Made by a program: the position numbers and the translations under genes. Of a stretch of 64,000 bases of DNA, positions 50,491 to 60,400 are shown piece by piece. Origin of the DNA: Varroa destructor (taxonomy: Eukaryota > Arthropoda > Arachnida > Mesostigmata > Varroidae). The notes under the pieces were generated by a model, which saw nothing but the letters and a program-made list of their open reading frames with translations, was not told where the DNA came from and made no database searches. The stretch is from NCBI RefSeq assembly GCF_002443255.2, contig NW_019211455.1:6605959-6669958 (forward strand). The letters are read 5' to 3'. Positions within the stretch are counted from its first letter, which is position 1. Each line of letters opens with the position of its first letter.

Positions 50491-52195
50491 ATTCCGGGTT
50501 ACTACTATTCGTAATCTACTAAGTGTAGTTATGATAGTAATAATGCGGTATAGTTGTGTAGCTGTTATGGTGGTTCTTATAAAAGGATACTACAGCAGGC
50601 GTAAGGTTTGACAATCAAAGACTATAACGAGGAACACGATTTTTGCTTGATTTTTTATTAAATCGGGAGTTGGAACAATAGGCAGGTACATGTCTAACGT
50701 TACATTCCAAGCCGTAGCGAATTCCAAGCAAAATCCGCCATGGCGAATGTAATTTTGGCGTGAATGCAATACAGCGAATTTCAAGTTAAATACATTCAAA
50801 TGAGTTTGTGAGTGTGTGGAAGTAGAAAACAGAAGGAAGTGTTTTTGCATATTACTGCGGGGGCAATCATGTGGATTCAGGTCAGTTTTATTACCTGCCT
50901 GATTAAAGTTGCGGAAAACTGAGAAACGCTGAGGACTTAGCGTGGCAAACTAGGTCTACTAAGGCACTAACTGATACATACGAATTATAAATGAAGATTT
51001 AATCTACCGCAAACGAATTTTTACACCCAACTCGAAAATCAGAACACATTTCAGTTCACATTGTATTTCAATGACACAAGCAAGAGTTTAACCAACACAG
51101 CCATCAACATTTGTTTTTGATATACAGGTCTAACGGAAAGAATTTTATACTTGAATAAGTCAATATAACTTCAAAAGCTTCAGAAGCTCTTGAGTCAAGC
51201 TGTTATCTCATATCGCGCTGTAATTGTTTACTTCCGTTATGTCACCAGTTGTTCAACAGGCTTGTGAAACGAGAACAAAAATTTGTCACCGAAAAATATA
51301 AATAAATGGTAACGAAGCATAAGTTATTGCCACAATTGTATAACGGGTGTAAGTCCGTATATGCTTAGTATAGAAGTCTAGATCACTTCAGATTTTTGCG
51401 TAATGAAAGTATTTGTCTCAATAAAAACGGCACCAATTCAAAGTAACCATTGTGTTGGACCTACGAGCATAAGAGGCCGAAAAAGCCTCCGTCGTCAAAA
51501 ATCCTTCTATGTTAGTGCAAATTTGGGTCGACGGGTTAGTCCGACTCAAACGATTTTCCAGAGAGCACGCCTTTCATAGGTCGCTGAAGCTCCTTCGGCG
51601 TAAAAAACGGGTTGATAATTGAACGAATACCTTTGCTTGTAGAGGACAAAGTTTGTTTTCCGCAAAAAACGTAACGCCCAGGCTTATGTATCATCAAATG
51701 TTGAAACATGTATTTCTATATAAATTGTGTAACGTGAACAAGTGTACGCAACTTGTGTCGCATGAAACAGTATGTTTAAATTATACTGTGGAACAGTTGA
51801 TAGCTGTTAGGGAGCAGCTGGCCGCTATTTGACGCTATTTCTATCATAAATATAATTAGCCTTTTGCTTCTGCACAGATAGTCTTTAATAGCAAAGCAGA
51901 TACGGAACGAAGCCTACAAACAGAACTTGAGCACATAGCCTAAATTCTTATACCGAGCATACCGGACGAGGATCATACGTGCCCTGTTTATACATGCATT
52001 ACTTAGGGCCGTGAACTTAGTGCATGTAATCAATGTACACATGAATTAATTTCTTGCAGCCTTTCGAAAAATGAAAGCCCATATAATATTAATTGATACC
52101 TTTTTGACAGTCGCCTTGTGGACTTATTTTACCCATATAACGACATAAAATTAATGGTACTAAATAAAAAAATCTATCCGCCTAGAGCTCGATTA

Positions 52196-52201
52196 TTTAT
52201 T
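52196..52201 (-). terminator. ATPAF1 poly(A) signal
   Basis: AATAAA is read on the minus strand about 20 nt after the stop codon. This predicts an unusually short 3' UTR of roughly 40-50 nt. Other A/T-rich hexamers follow near 52.16 kb. Confidence 0.55.
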
Positions 52202-52221
52202 AACAGTTATTGGCTACATTA

Positions 52222-52410
52222 TTAGTTGATGATTTGACCCTCTTGAAGTTTCCCGAGTGTTTTGTCAAACTCATCAATTAACACTTCATAGTTAAACGAC
52301 TTTGGTTCCCGGTTGAAATTCCAAAGCAACAGTTTTCGCTTTAGTTCAGAAGAGCCATAGTAGATCTGATGCTGGTTAGCGAGGCACTGTGCGTGCTCGG
52401 GACCAATCAC
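52222..52410 (-). CDS. ATPAF1: ATPAF1 coding exon 4 with stop codon
   Basis: The acceptor ttttcgcaacag ends at 52411. The exon encodes residues 222-283, starting VIGPEHAQCLANQHQIYYG and ending GKLQEGQIIN, with TAA at 52224-52222. It matches the C-terminal family segment in which human ATPAF1 has AEAQCIANQVQLFY. Confidence 0.9.
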   Translation of the reverse strand: MIGPEHAQCLANQHQIYYGSSELKRKLLLWNFNREPKSFNYEVLIDEFDKTLGKLQEGQIIN

Positions 52411-55400
52411 CTGTTGCGAAAACAACCACAAAATAAATATATAAGAATAGGAAAGCGAGCTGGATTGTCATTTACAGGGTTACATAGATGAACAATCATC
52501 TAAAATATATTGCACACTTAACAAATCTTTGGCTTATAGTTAAATGTGTCTGTCTCGGCGAACTTAAATAAATGTTTCAACTTTTTCGTGACGTGGAGCT
52601 ACACGTTTCAGGATAGATTACTTAAGGCTGCTGGCTCTAAGCGCGAAACGAAGTGAGTCTGCCCGCGGTTTTGAACCCGGAGCATCTCAAAAAACGCAAT
52701 ACAACTAAATTACCACGTCCGAACCACCAGTCAAGGCTTTTCAAAACGATTTATCGAGTGAAATGGAAAGGTTTGTTAACGACTGATAATTATTTGTCTT
52801 CCAGGTATTAACTGTTTCACCTGCTATGCCAAAAGTTGCTAGTTATAACTGTTAAACATGAAAAATAATTATTGTGGTATAACATATAAAGGAATACCTT
52901 TGAACCGGTTTCCCGGGTGTTCGGGGTTATGTTTGCATCACTACCATCAAACAAATGAAATTACACATTGATATAGACGGACTAAAAATATTAGGCTCTC
53001 CGCAAGGATTTTGGTTGTATTATCATTTCACATTTATGCAAGGTTAATGTAGGAGGGCACAGTTTTATGCCCCTAATCCCCTGGCGTTACGATCCGCACT
53101 GGTGAACACGTATAGCCTAATCAAGATTAAGCGAATTGTATATATATACGCTTCGTCTAATCTTGTATATGTATATGTACATGTAAACTAAATATGCATA
53201 ACAAATCCTTGTCTAAAAATAAACTATCCTCCACTGTGTAAACTTGGGGCAAGTGGCTATACCCACTAGCAAAACTCATGGGCTAACAACGGTGATACTA
53301 TATAAAATCTGTTCAATGAACTGATACCGAGTTAGAATTGGTGTCTAATGGCACTGAACCCAAATAAGTGATAAAGGGCCGTATATGTTTCTCACCGTAA
53401 GGCAACTATGATCAAATGAGTCACGAGGTGGGCCTAGTCGAAATATTTACACATGGTACGATTTCGAGGTCATACAGGCTTCTGAAGCAAAGCTTCTTTC
53501 CAACAAAAAACTTTTTTTCCAGTAGGAGCCGACTTGCGGAAACGCTTCTTCCGTTGCAAAGAATACGAGATTCCTCGAACGGAGTGTACGTCGATGTCAA
53601 CAGATGTGTTCATAAATATACTACGCCAAAAAACTCTATCTCCCTATGTCAAGCCTAAACAGAATTTCTACCCTTGGCGAATCAGCAACATCCGTAGCAA
53701 AAACAATATAATTGCTACTCTTACAGTGATAGTCAGAACACCCACACCACCTTACAAACCATGACCGTTTGTACCAGCTAATCGTTGTGTTATAGAATGG
53801 ACCCAAGTTCGAACAGATTGCACAACTAACGTAATGCTGTGGCCTTCGAAGGCAAAATTTTTCGGGGTCCTGTTGTTGGGTCTCTTCACAGTCGGCTGAA
53901 ACGCTGGCGTTGTTAGTAGGTCAACAGAACTGTATGAGAGTCTCTCAGATAGCTACTCGCCTATCGGAAGTAAGCATTTATCCGAGAGCAGAATACATCA
54001 ATGAGTACAATAACCGCCAAGGAAAAAAGATTATATGAATCCCGAGTGCAAATTCATACAAGAACCTAATTTGGAGATTGCAATGAGCAAGGTTACCAAT
54101 ACGTTTGGTTTCTAAACTATTTTATATAAGCCTAGACGTTTTCGCAGGCCGGAAGTTGTGCTGTTCATTTGTCGCCTTGCAAAATAATGGAATATCGTTC
54201 TATCGCGACGTGCGTACAAACGGTCGAAATGAGTCAAAATATCATTCAGAATCCAATATCATTCTGTGATTTAGACAGCATGGCATCAAGACTGAACTAT
54301 TATAGACGTTAGTAGACATTGCTCACCAGATGACTCGAATTGACTAATACACTTATTTACGCAAAAGAGGTGTGTGCGGTATATGAAAAACGTATTATTT
54401 TGCATTTATTCTGAACAATGAATTAAAAATTAATGTAGGTATGTCACATTAATGAAATCACTTGCATATACAGATACTTTTGCTTGCAATTTCAAGGCTT
54501 GTAGAATTATAATGAAAAATTGTTTTTGTACATCTCCAAGCATAGGCTCATATTTTACGAGAAGTTTATATGACACAGCGACATTATACAAATGAATTTA
54601 AAAACATCTATTTTTTATTACAAAGCATCTAACATTTGTATTTACAAGTACCGTGTATGATTTGAATAGTTAGTTGAACTTAGATCAAAATCCGACGTTA
54701 TGAGCATTTATATACCAATTTCCAAATAATAGATAAATTAGATTAATGCGCAACACATCGTCAGTCCTGTAGTTGAGATAAAAATTATATTTCCTGTTGT
54801 TTGTCCAGTATTTAAAACCGCTAGGCATAACTTCGGACTATAATCGATATGAAGCGCTTGGTTCTTTAATACTTAGCGTTTTTTATTAGAGAGCTGCACA
54901 CCAATGCACTACACCATCAATAGCACTTTGAAGGATATGTTCTTAACATCCAGAGAGAGGTTGATCTTCAAATTTTCTGCATATTCTGGATACTTTATCT
55001 GATGCGAGGTATATTTATTTATATAAAGTACAAAAACTGCATATAACGGAGAAGCAATGCTACTTGCTCAAGAAGCACCAGGGGGGAAGGCGAAAGATAC
55101 AGAAAATTTTTACCATCACACGAAACGACTTTGCGACCTGGTAAATTGAAACCCATCATAAAGTTGAGGATCTTACAACATGCTTAAGTGCCACAGTTTC
55201 TTAAGTAGAATACCGTAATCCAGTCTGTGAAAGATACTCTTTTTATCAAAATAAATGTAGTAACATGGTCCGCTACTGTTTATGTACATGCTTTGAGCCA
55301 TTTCCAACAAGTCCAGACAGAGCGATGGCCGAGGAAGCCATATTGGCCGAAATAAATAAATTAGATTTAGAAATAAATGTCGATATTAAATGAACCAATT

Positions 55401-58400
55401 TTCTTTAAAAAATGCGACATGTTGGGCAACAAACTGGGCGGTGGCTTTCTGCATTTGTTTTACAAGCCTTTTTCAATAATTGCATGCCGCTTGATAGACG
55501 TGATCGGAAAAAAAATTAAGTATAAACATTATTTATTTAAGAAAAGACTGATCCACAGCTATTTAAGACGAGTTTCTTTTAGAAAGGCTCGTTTCTATTA
55601 GTCAACCACGAAGTGAACCCGGTCTGTTACAATAACCATCTATATATTGATCCACATAACCTCGTTGCATGGTTTATGCGTTGAATAAAGACGACTTGTT
55701 TCATTAAGTTCACTAGTTTAGATTTCAGTTGCAGTTTACAAATTGAACAAATAGCAGCAAACTACCGCGTTACACACCCCTACATAGATGCTGTACAATT
55801 TTGATACAGATGTGTACTATAACCTCACTTATTAAAATTCGGTTGCTTTGTTGGCAGGGCCTTTAGTTAAAAGGACTACGCTATAAAAATGTATTCGCAA
55901 AAATGATTTCTGTAATAATGTCAACGGAACGTACGAAAAATGCTAATTTAGCTGAAAGGTTTCAGCCATCATTATCTTACATTGCATGAGATAGGCTGAA
56001 AGAAATGTTTATAAAGAAAAGGAACCATATGCTAAATTTAGCTTCATACAGAAAGGATGCCTTACATTGACCTTAAAATTGGACCAGACAACACAGTTAA
56101 AGAGAGCACGCACAGACAAGTACATTCAGTTCTCCATATAAGACTTTTACTATAGTATCTCGCTTGATGGATTGAAAATTATCATATGATAATAACTACA
56201 GCATCTGCTTTTACTTGCATTGTCATCTATCTAAACGAAAATCTAATGCTCAGTTATTAAGTGTGATTAGTATATATTTCCAAAAGATCATCTGCTATAT
56301 ATAATATCTGTCTGCTGGATCTTGAACTGTACAGTTCATTCTACCACACTTATTTGCGGTCTTGCGGCACACTTATTGTGGTTATGGCCCGTTCCAAGAA
56401 AGCCGAACAGACTTGCTAAACAAAAAGCTAAGTTATGGTTGAAAGTACCTAAAGCGTGATAATTCATATTGAGCACAAACCGATTCGACGATCAACTAAA
56501 CGATATAAAAGCAACTATGATATAGGGTCACCCGGCAAATTTAAAATTCAGACTCACAATCTTAGTCAAATGGTATCAGCAAATTCTTCGAAATTCCCTC
56601 TAACAAAATATAAATAAGTTAACTGTTATCATTGTAAAAATGACTTACATGGGTTAAGTTTATCCTTTGCTTTCACGGCTTTTGCTTGTTTCATCCAGTA
56701 CGGGCAAAACGATGAATTCACTAAATCGCTTCAAGATATAAGTAAGCTCAATATTTAAAAAAAAAAACTTGCTTTCAATAGAGGCGTGTACAAATGCTTT
56801 GCGTTGTCGTAAAAATATCCCGTTTGTTAGACGGCTGAATGACAAGTGCGACAGTATTCTCTCATATAGGAATTGTCCTCGTCTTTCTAAAGCGACTTTT
56901 GTTGTGTACTAACCTCTCCGTTATATTCTCCAGCCATAAGTATCACACCGTGTTTCTTTTTGAAATCTGAAAAAAATTTCAGTCTCAGACTAGCAGGAGC
57001 TTCGCTTTGATGCCTATGATATTCCGCTAAGGGAGTAAAATGAACCTCCAATCCACCGCTGGCAACCTGACCGAAATATATTTCGTATCTGAAATAGAAA
57101 AAACACAAGTAAAAGCAACGTTAAATCTTTCTCAAATCAAAGGATCATTTAAACATTGTAACAGACGGACATGTATAGATGGATTAGTTAAGATTAATTG
57201 CTAGCTACCTACGAATTGTGATCAATTAACTTTTAGAATCTTAGCATAAGCGTTTAAATCACTTAACAGCTATTAAAGCTAATTGGTCATTGAATAGTTT
57301 TGCTTAATATAAACGATATTCACTACTTTACTCTGCCTCAAAATTTTATTAATCACACCTTGACCAGGTGCTTAATTATGTTCTCTATAAAAATTCCGTA
57401 GCATTCACCAATTTTTGATTCCCATATTTTAGTATTCCTTTTTTATATCAGCGTGTCTACCAGATATAGAACACATGACTGTACATAGTTGTATTCAATA
57501 AATGCAGTCTGGTATCAAATTCAAGCATGTCCAAACACTTAAATATACTTGACATAATTGAATTGATACCCGAAAAAGCCTTAAATTAATACCCTGGATC
57601 AATGCTTCAAGTTTTACGTCCAGTTCAGCAGTAGCAAGTGTGGACTCATTTAATTTTATGTTGGGCCTGGTCAGCCGCCTGAAGTTCTGTTTAACACATG
57701 TATACAGATAAATAAACTTACCCGTCACCGCGTGGAACGGGGTAGACGAAGAGGGGAAACTCTAAGCCCCGTTTCGCCATAGTCTCGAACATGTCGACGG
57801 GTACCACACCGCAGATTGCGTCCTTGTTGAGATGTCGCCTCTTCCATACATCCGTCAAATCTGCTAATGAAAGTTTTTCTAGCTCGCCAGGCTCTTCAAC
57901 ATGCAGCGGCTCCCTTGTTTGTCGCGGGATAGCTTTGATGTATTATGTAAACATATGACAAGTGCAGATACACAAGCAGGACGCACGTAAATTTATTTAC
58001 TCTCTATACCATTGAACCGAAATGTAGTTTTCCAAGTACAGAGGATAAAATATGCTATGCACAGATAAAAACTGAAGTAAAAGAAGTACCTCTGCAATAG
58101 AGACTAATCCCTCGCAGGTTCAATAAAGACCGCTATCTCTTAGACTTCCTTAGAGAGTAAAATTTAATAACTATCTGTTTCGGGTATCAGGCTATAACAA
58201 AACACACCTCTGGTTCCTATAGAAATAAAGACTACAGCTCCGTCAATTTAGTTAACTGGATTCCTCATAGGCTTTGAATACGCAAATACGGTTGGTCAGT
58301 GTAGATATCACCTTCTCCCCGTAATAATATTTTTGGTTTACTGTGTAGTTTGCTACTAGGATAGATGTGACCAAAACTTCATATTGTGTGTCCAATATGT

Positions 58401-58701
58401 ATTGTACATTAAAAATATATTCACCTTCAGAATTCAGAATTCCGTCATCTTCAGGTACCGTTCCGTCCGCGTTAACGATAATTTTCTTGCGGTGTTTTCG
58501 TCCCGCTTCCTTTACCCGATAGAGAAATTCCTCTGGATTTTGTTCTTCTAGTTTCTTTAATTTGGATGCATACTTCGCAAAGTATGGGTTATCTTCGCCA
58601 ACAGAGTAAGATCGCGCGCTAACCGGCAAAGTCATACCCTGGTTACCGCATCGACGAACATGGCCAATTAGCTGGCTAGCGGAAGTCCTGAGCTGAAACA
58701 T
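52222..58701 (-). CDS. ATPAF1: ATP synthase mitochondrial F1 complex assembly factor 1 (ATPAF1/Atp11 family), four coding exons: 58701-58425, 57932-57722, 57088-56914, 52410-52222
   Basis: ATPAF1/Atp11 is a mitochondrial matrix chaperone that binds the free F1 beta subunit until it assembles with alpha (family knowledge). The four exons join in compatible phases (1, 2, 0) to a 283-residue protein. Residues 1-34 are rich in Arg, Ser and Thr with no acidic residue, as expected for a mitochondrial presequence. Family landmarks are DNPYFAKYASKLKKL (37-51), the ADLTDVWKRR helix (116-125), ICGVVPVDMFE (132-142), FPLFVYPVPRGDG (152-164 region), YEIYFGQ (164-170), HGVILMAGEYNGE (209-221) and AQCLANQHQIYYG (228-240). 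Human ATPAF1 is somewhat longer, mostly at the N-terminus. The first in-frame ATG is chosen because it gives a good targeting peptide. An out-of-frame ATG lies 7 nt upstream. No damage is seen, so the gene looks functional. Confidence 0.92.
52660..52740 (-). mobile_element. tRNA pseudogene or SINE head
   Basis: On the minus strand the segment has an A-box-like stretch (GTGGTAATTTAGTTG from 52716) and a perfect B-box GGTTCAAAACC (52677-52667), about 39 bp apart as in tRNA genes. The acceptor and T stems do not pair well, so it is not a working tRNA. It lies in the last ATPAF1 intron. Confidence 0.45.
54860..55480 (-). pseudogene. Non-LTR retrotransposon (LINE) reverse-transcriptase relic
   Basis: Read on the minus strand in shifting frames, this stretch carries the ordered motifs of a non-LTR reverse transcriptase. 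They are: KTNAESHRPV (domain 0, about 55.46 kb), QYGFLGHRSVWT (from 55345), YIYFDKKSIFHRLDYGILLK (box A, Asp at 55247-55245), PPGAS with PLYAVFVLYIN (box B, about 55085-55013), YAEN in place of FADD (box C, 54983-54972) and LQSAIDGVVHWCA (from 54933). Several stop codons and frame changes break it, and the second catalytic Asp pair is lost. The motifs fit the jockey/CR1/L2 group; the clade is uncertain. It lies in the last ATPAF1 intron in the same orientation as the gene. It cannot encode an active enzyme. Confidence 0.85.
56914..57088 (-). CDS. ATPAF1: ATPAF1 coding exon 3
   Basis: The acceptor tttctatttcag ends at 57089. One base completes Gly163, then YEIYFGQVASGGLEVHFTPL continues to MAGEYNGE (164-221). 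The donor gttagt starts at 56913 in phase 0. Confidence 0.9.
57722..57932 (-). CDS. ATPAF1: ATPAF1 coding exon 2
   Basis: The acceptor ends in atcaaag at 57933. Two bases complete Ala93, followed by IPRQTREPLHVEEPGELEKL and on to VPRGD (residues 94-162). The donor gtaagt starts at 57721 in phase 2. The frame was found by matching the family motif ADLTDVWK...ICGVVPVDMFE. It has no start codon of its own. Confidence 0.9.
58425..58701 (-). CDS. ATPAF1: ATPAF1 coding exon 1 (presequence and N-terminal helix)
   Basis: This exon encodes residues 1-92 plus the first base of codon 93. On the minus strand the exon ends GAAG and the donor gtgaat begins at 58424 (phase 1). The frame stays open into the intron down to 58252, so the ORF end there is not real. 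It includes the targeting peptide and the NPYFAKYASKL motif. Confidence 0.9.
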
Positions 58702-58708
58702 TTTTCAT
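58676..58708 (-). promoter_or_regulatory. Upstream ORF overlapping the ATPAF1 start
   Basis: An ATG at 58708-58706 lies 7 nt before the ATPAF1 ATG in another frame. It opens a 10-codon frame (MKNVSAQDFR) that ends in TAG at 58678-58676, inside the ATPAF1 coding region. If the transcript includes it, ribosomes must skip it or reinitiate to make ATPAF1, so it may lower translation. Confidence 0.5.
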
Positions 58709-59260
58709 GGGTCTTCTTTAACAAATACTCAAATGCTGCTATATCATTTTTATAAAATTAGTAAAAACATAATAGTCGTCAACACGATGCGCTGCTTGAA
58801 GTCGCTACCTATACTCTGCAACCACCATCACTATCACTCTGTATGCCTTTGTTTATTTCGAACACCAACAAGTGTTGGCAGCGCCCTCTTACGGCTCCAG
58901 TCGTTGTTGTTTGCCATTCGAGAACAAGTTCACAACAGATGTTCTCATATGTTTGCTTATTATAAGTATAGATGAAAGTGATCTATAGTCACTACGGTGT
59001 CTATAGGCTTATTTTTTTAGACAGATTTTAGATTTATTACTCTTAGCTAAAGCATGGGTAGGCTACTGATATTCAGAATTCGCGCCCTTGCCTTGTGAGG
59101 CGAGAAGGTCGTGTCACTTTCCCAGATCGCTCACTGATTAAGAGACACTTGGTGAGGTTATCTATTTGTTTCAAGGCGCGTCGTGTGCAGTGAGGTGATT
59201 AGCAATCTACGGACTATTGTTTCAATCAATTTTGGAAACCAAGATTTTTGGGTGAGTACG
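58702..59260. promoter_or_regulatory. ATPAF1 upstream region and possible divergent first exon
   Basis: The region is GC-richer near 58.87-58.92 kb and 59.08-59.25 kb. On the + strand a strong donor, TTTTTGG/gtgagt, lies at 59251. With no ATG in the preceding 80 bp, this could be a non-coding first exon of a divergent gene whose coding part is not recognised here. On the - strand the same region should contain the ATPAF1 promoter. Confidence 0.3.
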
Positions 59261-59760
59261 GCTCAGCGAAGATATTTCGCTTTAACTGTCAATTCGTAGT
59301 TTGTCGCACGATCATACAATATGCCATTGAAAATGCCGCTATTTCAGTGGACGGTGACTTTTGAATGAGTAATAAAGTGTGCGGTAAAGAAAACCTGTTG
59401 TGCTCGCATACAAACCCCGGCCCGTGACTTCAAATGGAACTTATTGTATTTTACTGGCATTTGTTTCGTATACGCCTTTTCCCTGGACTATTAAAGCCAT
59501 ATATACATATATGGCCACCGCATTGTTCTTTTATAGTCGTCATAGATTTTTGTAAATCGAGAGCGGATTATGGACATGCATTATCGCGGTTTTGGAATGA
59601 CATATCGCGCCTAATTGATACGTTTGGCTGCTATCATGTGAACGCAATTCTTTTTTGAACTTGACGAAGTATTTTACCCAGTTGCTTCTAGCCGTTTTTT
59701 TTTTTTTAATATCGCGTACTAATGCTTAGCATTTCTACATCGAAGTTTAAAGAATCTATG

Positions 59761-59797
59761 TTAATAATATATTTTTTATTTAAAAATATATTATTAA
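59761..59797. repeat. Perfect 16-bp AT-rich inverted repeat
   Basis: The arm TTAATAATATATTTTT (59761-59776) pairs exactly with 59782-59797 around a 5-nt loop. Confidence 0.9.
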
Positions 59798-60367
59798 TAA
59801 ATATTCTTCTCTTAGGTTTAAACAAAGCATAGCTAACTGCCATTATACTATTGTATCAGGCCGTTAGGAACGAATCCGATGGACACTGAAGCTAATTAAC
59901 TTTTGAACTGGTTGAGTTACAATGATTATGTCTAGTTTGTGTCAGAAATAAATACCCTCTTTTACTTTGTCCACACACGGCCCAGCGCTCCGGCATCTTT
60001 GGGACAGCTATACGCTTAATAGTAGCGTTTCCATATTTAATTTGTTTATTTACAGCTTCTTTACGTAACTCAATGGCGAAATGTGTTTGCCTAACGATTT
60101 TTTTAGAAGGTCCTTTGTTAAGTTCCAGTATTTGACTTATACGTGAGTAACATGACATATGTGCAATTTCAGTTTTGACCGACAGAACCCTCAGACTGCA
60201 AACCTTGCTTTTGTAAAAAGCCTTTTCGAGCATGCCATTTTTGTCTACATAAATTTGTTCTACAATTATTGTAATGTCATATGCGCACAAGGTGGTGTCG
60301 AATATTTTCTTCTATTAGATGTTTTTTTTTGTAGTACTTCTTCTTATTTACTTCTGTTCATTTGCAG

Positions 60368-60400
60368 AAAACTTGCCGTTTACCTACATTAACTACGAAA
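60368..60400 (+). other. Possible 33-nt microexon
   Basis: A pyrimidine-rich tract ending ttcatttgcag (60367) is followed by 33 nt and then gtaagt (60401). Both sites fit splice consensus very well. Two frames are open: KTCRLPTLTTK (phase 0), or NLPFTYINYE entered two bases in. No partner exon was identified. Confidence 0.3.

Larger units (their letters stand above)
41576..52195. other. Intergenic DNA between the beta-tubulin and ATPAF1 genes
   Basis: The two genes converge on this stretch of about 10.6 kb. I recognised no intact gene. It holds CAA/AAT-rich DNA at 42.15-42.26 kb, an unassigned ORF pair at 44.97-45.46 kb, a tRNA-like segment at 46.99-47.05 kb, hairpins at 47.75 and 50.46 kb, and a possible reverse-transcriptase scrap at 51.83-51.99 kb. 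Confidence 0.5.
52411..56913 (-). other. ATPAF1 intron 3 (4,503 bp)
   Basis: An AT-rich intron with donor gttagt and acceptor ttcgcaacag. It holds the LINE relic (54.86-55.48 kb) and a tRNA-like relic (52.66-52.74 kb). The frames at 53.42-53.76 kb were not recognised as any protein. The other two ATPAF1 introns (57721-57089 and 58424-57933) are short and AT-rich and hold nothing recognised. Confidence 0.85.

Noticed and set aside
50455..50510. Functional tRNA gene
   Set aside because: The 8-bp hairpin CTAACGGG/CCCGTTAG conflicts with a cloverleaf fold, and acceptor-stem pairing is absent.
58252..58424. A 149-residue protein ending at 58252 as the ATPAF1 product
   Set aside because: The family sequence stops matching at the gtgaat donor and resumes in exon 2. 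The rest is intron translation.
59892..60290. 132-codon minus frame as a gene
   Set aside because: No recognisable domain, AT-rich codon use like the flanks, and no supporting splice or promoter signal.
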